DNA of 14,181 bases from a bacterium. GTDB taxonomy: Bacteria > Patescibacteriota > Patescibacteriia > Patescibacteriales > JALTFF01. The notes under the pieces are model-generated. The model had not been told where the DNA came from and searched no databases. It saw only the letters and a program-made list of their open reading frames with translations. A program made the position numbers and the translations under genes. Positions within the stretch are counted from its first letter, which is position 1, and the number at the start of each line of letters is the position of its first letter. This document shows positions 1 to 6,002 of this stretch, one piece after another. The stretch is taken from assembly GCA_027007465.1 (NCBI GenBank), contig JALTFF010000001.1, positions 1-14,181 on the forward strand, in the 5' to 3' direction.

Positions 1-722
1 ATATTCCAATTGATTTTATTGCTGGCACAAGTATTGGCGCGCTAATCGGTGCTCATTACGCGCTTTATAAAGATATAAAAAAAACAGAGGAGTTGGCTAT
101 GAAAGCAGATTGGCATATTAGCTTAAAATTGTTTGATCCAGTATTAAAAGGAGGTCTTATTGCTGGAAAAAAAATTGAAATTTTATTTAAAGAATGGTTT
201 AAGAATAAAAAATTCAATGATTTGCAAATTCCATTTACTGCTGTAGCAACAGATTTACTGACTGGTCAAGAAGTTGATATTAATTCTGGCAATTTGACAA
301 GAGCTATTAGAGCTAGTATATCTGTGCCAGTTATTTTCCAACCAGTAAAATATGGGCATAAGATATTAGCTGATGGCGGTTTATCAAATCCTCTACCAGA
401 TAATATTGTACGTCATATGGGCGCTAACATTGTTATTGCAGTTAACTTAGATACTGAATATTTTGAAGATGGTTTTAATGGGAAAAGAATAACATTAACA
501 ACCACTTCTATAAGAGCTTTGAACATAATGCGTTATCATTTGGCTAAAAATTACACTAAAACAGCTGATATAGTTTTAAAGCCAAAAATTAATAATAAAA
601 TTGGGATAATTGGTTGGAATCAATTTTTTAATACAAAAAAGTCACAGCAAATTATTAAAAGTGGCAGTAATATAGCTAATAAATTTTTAACTCAAATAAA
701 GAAATACTATAAAATAACTTAA
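1..722 (+). CDS. Patatin-like phospholipase, 5'-truncated by window edge
   Basis: This is a patatin-family serine acyl hydrolase, expected to cleave acyl esters of membrane phospholipids with a Ser-Asp dyad. The reading frame is open from base 3 to the TAA at 720-722, so the gene begins before the window. Residues read IDFIAGTSIGALIGAHYAL. The GTSIG elbow places the nucleophile Ser at 30-32, and ADGGLSNPLP places the catalytic Asp (DGG motif) at 372-374. The conserved strand ending in VPFTAVATDL-like sequence (here IPFTAVATDLLTGQ) and SISVPVIFQPV, just before the DGG loop, are also typical. The N-terminal glycine-rich oxyanion motif must lie upstream. An in-frame TTG at 93 is not the start, because it would remove the nucleophile. 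No signal peptide can be judged. The family is clear; the substrate is not known. Confidence 0.9.
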   Translation, partial: IPIDFIAGTSIGALIGAHYALYKDIKKTEELAMKADWHISLKLFDPVLKGGLIAGKKIEILFKEWFKNKKFNDLQIPFTAVATDLLTGQEVDINSGNLTRAIRASISVPVIFQPVKYGHKILADGGLSNPLPDNIVRHMGANIVIAVNLDTEYFEDGFNGKRITLTTTSIRALNIMRYHLAKNYTKTADIVLKPKINNKIGIIGWNQFFNTKKSQQIIKSGSNIANKFLTQIKKYYKIT

Positions 723-731
723 AAATAAATT

Positions 732-749
732 GGAGCTAAGCTCCTTTGT
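732..749 (+). terminator. Weak short hairpin after patatin gene
   Basis: GGAGC-TAA-GCTCC forms a 5-bp stem with a 3-nt loop, followed by TTTGTT, ten bases after the patatin stop and before the polX start at 763. The stem is short and the T run is interrupted, so it may be a weak terminator or a regulatory hairpin. It shares a 14-nt pattern with sites at 8230 and 10767. Confidence 0.25.
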
Positions 750-762
750 TAATTGGTGTTTT

Positions 763-2499
763 ATGATTAACAAGGAAATTGCTAAAATTTTTTATCAAAT
801 AGGAGAATATTTAGCTATGAAAGATATTGCTTTTAAACCTCAAGCTTATCAAAAGGCTTCTCAGATTGTTGAATCTTTAAGTCAAGATTTAGCTGATATT
901 TATCAGAAAGGAAAATTATCAGCTTTAAAAAAAATACCAGGTATTGGTAAAAATTTAGCTTTAAAAATTGAAGAATATATTAAAACTGGCAAGATTTCTA
1001 AGTTGGAAAAATTAAAAAAAGAATGCCCAGTTAACTTAGAAGAACTTTCTACTATTGAAGGATTAGGTCCTAAAACAATTAAGATTTTGTATAAAGATTT
1101 AAGGATAAAAAATATTAATGACTTGGAAAAAGCGGCTAAAGCTCATAAAATTAGAAAGCTTTTTGGATTTGGATTAAAAACTGAAAATAATATTTTAAGA
1201 AGTATTAATTTTGCCAAGCAATCACAAGGCAGATTTTTACTTGGTTTTATTGAACCTTTAGCTGAAGAAATTGTAGAGCAACTTAAATCTTTAAAAGAAG
1301 TTAAAAAGTTAGAAATAGCTGGTTCTTTTAGGCGAAAAAAAGAAACTGTTGGAGATATTGATATTTTAGTTATCTCTCTAAAACCAAAAAAAGTGATTGA
1401 CTTTTTTGTTAAGATGCCTCAAGTAGAAGCGATTTATGAAAATGGCAGAACAAAGTCTTCAGTGAGATTAAAATATGGGTTTGATGTAGATTTAAGAGTG
1501 GTAGAACCAGAATGTTTTGGTTCTGCTTTGCAATATTTTACTGGCAACAAAGAACATAATATTGCTTTAAGAACTTATGCAGAAAAGAAATTATTTTTGA
1601 AAATAAATGAATATGGTATTTTTAAAAAAGGCAAAAGAATCGCCAGTAAAACAGAGGAAAAAGTTTATGAGGTTTTAAAAATGGATTGTCCGGCTCCTGA
1701 GTTAAGAACAAATATGGGAGAAATAGAAGCTGCTATTAATCGCAAATTACCCAAAATTATTGGTTATGATGAAGTTTTAGGTGATTTACATATGCATACT
1801 GTTTGGAGTGATGGTAATTTTTCTATTGAAAAAATGGCAAAAGAAGCTAAAAAATTAGGTAGAAAATATATTGCTATTACAGATCACACTGGCAGTCTTA
1901 AAATAGCTAATGGAATGGATGAAAAAACTATTTTAGCTCAAATAAAAAAGATTAAAAAAATAAATAAAAAAATAAAAGGCATTAAAATTTTTTCCGGAGC
2001 TGAAGTTAATATTAAACAAAGCGGAAAAATTGATGTTAGTGATAAAATTTTATCTAAATTAGATTGGGTTGTAGCTTCAATTCATTCTGCTTTTAAAATG
2101 TCAAAAGCAAAAATGACTGAAAGGATTATAATGGCAATGGAAAATCCTTATGTACGTGTAATAGGCCATCCAAGTGGTAGAATTATTCAACAAAGAGAGG
2201 GTTATGAACTTGATTGGGAGAAAATTTTTAAAGCAGCTAAAAGAACTGGAACTTTTTTAGAAATCAATGCCTATCCAGGTAGATTGGATTTAAGGGATAT
2301 TATTATTCAAAAAGCAGTAAGATCTGGAGTAAAATTGGTTATTAGCACTGATTCACATCATAAAGATCAACTAAAATTTTTAAAATTTGGAATAGCTCAG
2401 GCAAGGAGAGGATGGGCAGAAAAGAAAGATATTATTAATGCATTATCTTTAGAAAAATTTGAAAAGTTGGTCAACAAAGGTAAAAAATCTTATTTGTAA
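763..2499 (+). CDS. polX: DNA polymerase/3'-5' exonuclease PolX (polymerase beta-like with PHP domain)
   Basis: This is a family X DNA polymerase fused to a PHP nuclease, the bacterial PolX type used in gap-filling base-excision repair. The 578-residue length is normal for the family. Order of parts: an 8-kDa-like helical region, helix-hairpin-helix segments (PGIGKNLALKIEEY and IEGLGPKTIKILY), the nucleotidyltransferase core with GSFRR followed by GDID (Asp198, Asp200) and the third acidic strand FDVDL (Asp243), then YFTGNKEHN, and the PHP domain. PHP metal ligands all appear present: HMH (343, 345), TDH (His375), GAE (Glu414), SIH (His441), GHP (His469) and TDSHH (Asp530, His532). The nuclease should therefore be active. 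I chose ATG 763 because MINKEIAKIFYQIGEYL matches the usual N-terminus; TTG 730 lies in the intergenic hairpin. No Shine-Dalgarno sequence precedes the start. Confidence 0.95.
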   Translation: MINKEIAKIFYQIGEYLAMKDIAFKPQAYQKASQIVESLSQDLADIYQKGKLSALKKIPGIGKNLALKIEEYIKTGKISKLEKLKKECPVNLEELSTIEGLGPKTIKILYKDLRIKNINDLEKAAKAHKIRKLFGFGLKTENNILRSINFAKQSQGRFLLGFIEPLAEEIVEQLKSLKEVKKLEIAGSFRRKKETVGDIDILVISLKPKKVIDFFVKMPQVEAIYENGRTKSSVRLKYGFDVDLRVVEPECFGSALQYFTGNKEHNIALRTYAEKKLFLKINEYGIFKKGKRIASKTEEKVYEVLKMDCPAPELRTNMGEIEAAINRKLPKIIGYDEVLGDLHMHTVWSDGNFSIEKMAKEAKKLGRKYIAITDHTGSLKIANGMDEKTILAQIKKIKKINKKIKGIKIFSGAEVNIKQSGKIDVSDKILSKLDWVVASIHSAFKMSKAKMTERIIMAMENPYVRVIGHPSGRIIQQREGYELDWEKIFKAAKRTGTFLEINAYPGRLDLRDIIIQKAVRSGVKLVISTDSHHKDQLKFLKFGIAQARRGWAEKKDIINALSLEKFEKLVNKGKKSYL

Positions 2500-2570
2500 T
2501 TAAAATAAGTTATTATAATAGACAGCTTTATTTGATAAAATTTGTTTTATTAGTATTATCTGATAAATAA

Positions 2571-2600
2571 TTGACATTAAACTAAATTTTCTATTATTAG
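2571..2600 (+). promoter_or_regulatory. Putative sigma70 promoter for Cys-repeat gene
   Basis: A perfect TTGACA (-35) lies at 2571-2576, followed by the AT-rich stretch TATTATTAG at 2592-2600. Possible -10 hexamers are TTATTA (2594-2599, 17-bp spacing) or TATTAT (2592-2597, 15-bp spacing). The site is in the 155-base gap between polX and the next ORF at 2655 and would give a leader of about 50 nt. The -35 is convincing and the -10 is ambiguous in such AT-rich DNA. Confidence 0.4.
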
Positions 2601-2654
2601 AGTAGAACATTTAACTTATTAAATTAACTTATTTATAAAAAAATATTTAAAATT

Positions 2655-3593
2655 ATGAGTAAAAAAATATTAAATAAAAAAGGTATTACTCAATTGATAA
2701 TTATATTAATAGGGGTCCTATCAATATTAGCTATTAGTGAATTAGTAATTTTTTTTATTGAAAAAAATCAAAACAAAGATATTATTAAAAATAACAAAGC
2801 CACTGCAGAGCCATTGCTTGACAATAGTTTAAAACGACTAAAACAGCAAGAAAAGACAATAAAAAAAGAACAGACAATAAAGGCAAAGAAAGAGCAAAAC
2901 AAAGAGCAGGGAAGAAGAGCAAGGAAACAAGAAAAATATAATTATAATAATATTTCTTCTACAACTAAAGATTTGTCTAAGTGTGATGAATTAGACACAT
3001 TAAAAGCTAAAGATAATTGCTATAAAGATGTTGCTATAGCTAAACAAGATTCATCTATTTGTAATAAAATAAAAGATTATGATGTGGCAATTAAAGATGA
3101 TTGTTATAATAAAATTGCTCAAGCTAAAAAAGACTCATCTATTTGTAATAATATAAAAGCACATGGAATAATTAAAGATTTTTGTTATTATGATGTTGCT
3201 AAAATTAAAAGAGATGCATCTATCTGTGGCGAAATAAATGAACAGGCAAATAGAGATGAATGTTATGACGCTATTGCTAGGATTAAGCATAACACATCTA
3301 TTTGTGATATGATAATAAATCAAAATGTTAAAGATAGTTGTTATAGTGGCATTAATAGAGTTAAACAAAGTGTATCTATTTGTGGTAAAATTGAAAATCA
3401 ACTGCTTAGAGCGATTTGTTATATAAAAATTGCTAAAGCTAAGCAAAATTTATCTATTTGTGATAAAATAAAAAATCAATTTTATATAAATGTTTGCTAT
3501 AGAGATGTTGCTATAGCTAAACAAGATTCATCTATTTGCAATAAAATAAAAGACCAAAAAATTAAAACAGATTGCTATAATAAGATAAAGTAA
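2655..3593 (+). CDS. Membrane-anchored protein with eight Cys-pair helical repeats
   Basis: I do not recognise a named family. The 312-residue protein has a basic N-terminus (MSKKILNKKG), one hydrophobic segment at about residues 11-35 that would serve as a signal anchor, then a highly charged Lys/Glu/Gln-rich stretch (about 58-95) likely to form a helix or coiled coil. From residue 110 to the C-terminus it is eight tandem units of the pattern C-x(11-13)-CY-x(12), so the next unit's Cys always falls 14 residues after the CY cysteine. All 16 cysteines are kept while other positions vary. Consensus pieces are SSICNKIKD, KDxCY and AIAKxKxD. The likely topology has the repeats outside the cell, where each Cys pair could form a disulfide pinning a helical hairpin (inference). 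The N-terminus loosely recalls a prepilin (KKGIT) but lacks the Glu at +5. Tandem terminators follow, so it looks monocistronic. Confidence 0.85.
   Translation: MSKKILNKKGITQLIIILIGVLSILAISELVIFFIEKNQNKDIIKNNKATAEPLLDNSLKRLKQQEKTIKKEQTIKAKKEQNKEQGRRARKQEKYNYNNISSTTKDLSKCDELDTLKAKDNCYKDVAIAKQDSSICNKIKDYDVAIKDDCYNKIAQAKKDSSICNNIKAHGIIKDFCYYDVAKIKRDASICGEINEQANRDECYDAIARIKHNTSICDMIINQNVKDSCYSGINRVKQSVSICGKIENQLLRAICYIKIAKAKQNLSICDKIKNQFYINVCYRDVAIAKQDSSICNKIKDQKIKTDCYNKIK
2982..3590 (+). repeat. Eight in-frame coding repeats of 78-84 bp
   Basis: Units begin at Cys codons 110, 136, 164, 191, 217, 243, 269 and 295 of the host protein, with lengths 26, 28, 27, 26, 26, 26, 26 and a shortened last unit of 18 residues. 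The CY-to-next-C spacing is invariant. The spacing from the first Cys to CY is 12-14 residues, being longest in units 2 and 3. Units 1-2 and 7-8 share a nearly identical DNA segment (3026-3076 and 3503-3553). Confidence 0.85.
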
Positions 3594-3680
3594 TGATTTT
3601 TCCAAATAAATAGCTAAATAAAAGCATCTCAATATTAAATAAATGTTTTAACTACAATTTATTTAAAAATTTTTTAAAAA

Positions 3681-3707
3681 GATAGCAGAGCGAACTGTTA
3701 TTTTTTT
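3681..3707 (+). terminator. Rho-independent terminator 1 (Cys-repeat gene)
   Basis: ATAGCAG (3682-3688) pairs with CTGTTAT (3695-3701), giving 7 bp with one G-T wobble, around the loop AGCGAA. A run of T follows directly (3701-3707). A-rich sequence just upstream could extend the stem into the T tract. It is the first of two tandem terminators. Confidence 0.6.
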
Positions 3708-3716
3708 CAAATCTTT

Positions 3717-3749
3717 AAAGTCATTATCTATGTAATGACTTTTTGTTTT
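3717..3749 (+). terminator. Rho-independent terminator 2 (Cys-repeat gene)
   Basis: AAAGTCATTA (3717-3726) pairs perfectly with TAATGACTTT (3733-3742), giving a 10-bp stem with the 6-nt loop TCTATG, followed by TTGTTTT. The sequence on the opposite strand after the hairpin is not T-rich, so it works in the + direction, ending transcription before the pilM-like gene. Confidence 0.8.
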
Positions 3750-3760
3750 CCTTTAGGGGG

Positions 3761-3789
3761 TTGGAATTATAAATTAAATCTGGTAAAAT
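3761..3789 (+). promoter_or_regulatory. Putative extended -10 promoter for pilM-like gene
   Basis: TTGGAA (-35, 4 of 6 consensus) at 3761-3766 is separated by 17 bp from TAAAAT (-10, 5 of 6) at 3784-3789. TGG directly before the -10 supplies an extended -10 TGn. It begins about 12 bases after the second terminator and would start RNA near 3796, some 50 nt before ATG 3845. Confidence 0.5.
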
Positions 3790-3828
3790 AATAAAGTATA
3801 GAATAAATCTAAATTTATTCGCATTATC

Positions 3829-3854
3829 AGAGCGTTTTATTTGTATGGCGCTCT
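3829..3854 (+). promoter_or_regulatory. Hairpin holding the pilM-like start codon in its loop
   Basis: AGAGCG (3829-3834) pairs with CGCTCT (3849-3854). The 14-nt loop contains ATG 3845-3847. The GC-rich stem stands out in AT-rich surroundings. It could influence start choice between ATG 3845 and ATG 3872, but a 6-bp stem may also be chance. Confidence 0.25.
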
Positions 3855-5647
3855 ATAAAGCTTTTAATTTTATGTTATTTTTTAAGAAGAAAACAAATGG
3901 CGCTATTGGTTTAATTATTAAGCCAAATTATATTGAATTAATGCAGTTAGAAAAAAAAGATGATGGATTTCAATTAATAGCTTATAGTAAAAAACCATTT
4001 TCTAAACAAGCATTAAAAGATGGATTTATTGTAGATAAACAGGAAATTAGCCAAACAATTAAAAAGGCTTATTCTAATCCAAAATTTGGAAAATTTACAA
4101 CTAAAAACTGTTTAATTAATATTAGTGAAAGACATGTTTTTACTTATCTGTTTAAAATACCTAAAAAAATAAAGGAAAAGACAGTAGATCAATTAGTAAA
4201 TTTATTAGCAGAAGATGTTCTTCCATTAGAATTTAAAGATTATTATACTGATTATTTTTATTATGACTTACAAGACAGAGAATACAATGAAATTTTATAT
4301 ATAGCCAGTCAAGGTCAAATTATTGATGATTATTATAATGTTGCTTACAATTCTGGATTAAATCCTGTCATAATAGAATTAGAATGCTATAGCTTAGCGC
4401 GAACATTAATTAAACAAATAAATCCAGATGAAGCAATACTTTTAGTAAAACTTGGAGCTGTTGAAAGTGTTTTTGCTATTTTTACTGATAATGGATTAAA
4501 AAACCGAACTGTTTTATCTGGAAAGGAAAATTATTTAATTCAAGAATTAGCAAGAAATTTTCAAAATCAAGATAAAGATAGTTTGGAAAATAAAAAAAAC
4601 ACTAAAACTGCTGAAAATTTGGCAGAAAATTTAAATAAATTTATCAAAAAATATGAAAGAAATAGTGAAAAAATAATAAGTAAGGTTATTTTAACAGGTC
4701 CTTTTAGTTTATTAAAAAATTTAAATAAAGAATTATCAAGTAAAATAAATAAAAAAGTAATTGGAGGAAAAGATATAGAATTTAGTTTTGCAGATAAATT
4801 GGGCGATAAACAAGCAGTATATTATGCGCAAATAATAGGTTTAGCTAAAAAGGGATGCTTATTAAATGTATCAAAATTAAATGAATTCTATAAAGAAGGG
4901 GAGATAAATCTATTACCAGAAGAGATAAAGAAAGAAAGAAATAATAATTCTATTGAAGATGAGGCTAATAATTTAAATAAGAATAATAACAATAATTATA
5001 ATAATCACAATAAAGAAAATGATGTTAATAATGACAAAGAAGTCATAGTACTTGATGATAATGAAAAAGAAAATAGAACTTTATCTAATTTTTTATTAGA
5101 AAATCCGTTTTTAAATAAACTAATTAAGTCATTGGTTTTTACTATTTTTTCTTTAATTGTAATTTTTTTTGCTATTTATCCATGGATTAAACAAAAAATA
5201 AAAATTAAACTGCCAAAACAAAATGTTAAAGAAGAAACTCAATTGAAAAGTAAAATTAATGACAAAATTAAGGCGCCTCAAAAAGAAATATTATCTCAAA
5301 ATAAAAATATTAAAGAAGATAAGTTGTCAAAAACAGAAAATAACAAATTAGAAAAAAAATCAAACAATAAAGTTACTAAACAAAAAATTAAAACTCCAGC
5401 TAAATTAACTAAAAAGATAAGCTATAAAAAAAGAACTTACTTAGGTAATAAAGTAATCACCATCAATCCTAATGATTATGGTTATTTAAATATTAGGAAC
5501 TCTAATGGGCTTTCTGGTAAAGTTATTGGCAAGGCAAAACCAGGTGAAAAATACGCTTGGATTAAAAAGCAATATGATTGGTATCAAATTAAATTTGGAA
5601 ATAATAAAATAGGATGGGTAAGTGGAGTTTATGTAACAGAAAAATAA
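3845..5647 (+). CDS. pilM: PilM-like protein with INLLP motif, TM helix and C-terminal SH3b domain
   Basis: The first ~345 residues resemble PilM, the cytoplasmic actin-fold protein of type IV pilus assembly. Visible landmarks are the N-terminal AIGLIIKPNYIELMQLE strand pair, IPKKIKEKTVDQLVNLLAEDVLPLEF, and VILTGPFSLLKNL (281-293). Next come INLLPEE (354-360, the motif by which PilN docks into PilM), an Asn-rich linker (about 368-412), one transmembrane helix (about 429-448), a Lys-rich linker, and an SH3b domain (about 535-600, with YGYLNIRN, GKVIGKAKPGEKY and GWVSGVYV). The nucleotide-binding motifs are degraded: the usual DIGSS is IIKPN (24-28) and the second DIG is KLG (202-204), so ATP binding is doubtful. 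The topology should place PilM inside and SH3b outside, possibly on peptidoglycan. ATG 3872 (MLFFKKKTNG) is an equally plausible, more PilM-like start. No pilB, pilC, pilN or pilO neighbour is visible. Confidence 0.8.
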   Translation: MALYKAFNFMLFFKKKTNGAIGLIIKPNYIELMQLEKKDDGFQLIAYSKKPFSKQALKDGFIVDKQEISQTIKKAYSNPKFGKFTTKNCLINISERHVFTYLFKIPKKIKEKTVDQLVNLLAEDVLPLEFKDYYTDYFYYDLQDREYNEILYIASQGQIIDDYYNVAYNSGLNPVIIELECYSLARTLIKQINPDEAILLVKLGAVESVFAIFTDNGLKNRTVLSGKENYLIQELARNFQNQDKDSLENKKNTKTAENLAENLNKFIKKYERNSEKIISKVILTGPFSLLKNLNKELSSKINKKVIGGKDIEFSFADKLGDKQAVYYAQIIGLAKKGCLLNVSKLNEFYKEGEINLLPEEIKKERNNNSIEDEANNLNKNNNNNYNNHNKENDVNNDKEVIVLDDNEKENRTLSNFLLENPFLNKLIKSLVFTIFSLIVIFFAIYPWIKQKIKIKLPKQNVKEETQLKSKINDKIKAPQKEILSQNKNIKEDKLSKTENNKLEKKSNNKVTKQKIKTPAKLTKKISYKKRTYLGNKVITINPNDYGYLNIRNSNGLSGKVIGKAKPGEKYAWIKKQYDWYQIKFGNNKIGWVSGVYVTEK

Positions 5648-5682
5648 AGAAACTAAAACTTAGCCTTAATTATTACGAATTT

Positions 5683-5922
5683 ATGAACATTGAAAAATTT
5701 TTTAGGTTTAATAATAATTTTAATTCAAAATCAGATAATAAGAATAAAAAAACTGAAATCAAAAAAATACAAAATTCAAAATTAGTTATTTACCCACAAA
5801 AATCTATATTAGCTAAAATTAGCCATTTCACAAAAAAGGATTTATTTTACCTGAGAAAAATAAACTCAGATATTTTATATGCAAATGCTCTTTTGTTAAG
5901 TGGGTTTAAAGTAAGAATATGA
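5683..5922 (+). CDS. Small hypothetical protein, doubtful
   Basis: A possible 79-residue protein (MNIEKFFRFNNN...) starts 35 bases after the pilM-like stop and ends with TGA, the only TGA stop among the candidate genes here. It is basic, Asn/Lys-rich at the N-terminus, with a more protein-like second half (KLVIYPQKSILAKISHF, DLFYLRKINSDILYANALL). I see no known domain, signal peptide or membrane helix. The frame stays open upstream to 5614 but that would overlap the pilM-like gene, so ATG 5683 is preferred. It fills most of a 355-base gap (5648-6002). No Shine-Dalgarno sequence. It may be a real small gene or a chance ORF in AT-rich DNA. The remaining 5923-6002 is AT-rich with no clear promoter. 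Confidence 0.35.
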   Translation: MNIEKFFRFNNNFNSKSDNKNKKTEIKKIQNSKLVIYPQKSILAKISHFTKKDLFYLRKINSDILYANALLLSGFKVRI

Positions 5923-6002
5923 GTAAATTTATACTAGTGAATTACTAAAATAAAACAAACAATAATATATAAAATTTTAATCAATTATTATATATCAAGT
6001 AA

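Noticed and set aside
93..95. TTG as start of the patatin gene
   Set aside because: The frame is open to the window edge and the upstream codons encode the GTSIG nucleophile motif, so the gene is truncated by the window and does not start here.
2533..2552. TGATAAAA-TTTG-TTTTATTA hairpin after polX
   Set aside because: Stem is all A-T apart from one G-T, and no T run follows; expected by chance in this AT-rich gap.
2655..2760. Type IV prepilin signal at the N-terminus of the Cys-repeat protein (KKGIT)
   Set aside because: The Glu at +5 is missing and the rest of the protein is not pilin-like; a plain signal anchor explains the hydrophobic segment.
3135..3446. 103-codon open frame on the - strand
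   Set aside because: It lies entirely inside the Cys-repeat gene. The periodic repeats keep the opposite frame open, and the translation is a low-quality Ile/Asn/Phe-rich string with its own mirrored periodicity.
2982..3590. Tandem repeat that could be mistaken for a CRISPR array
   Set aside because: Units are 78-84 bp, in frame, diverged at the DNA level and keep protein features (Cys positions); there are no constant repeats with unique spacers.
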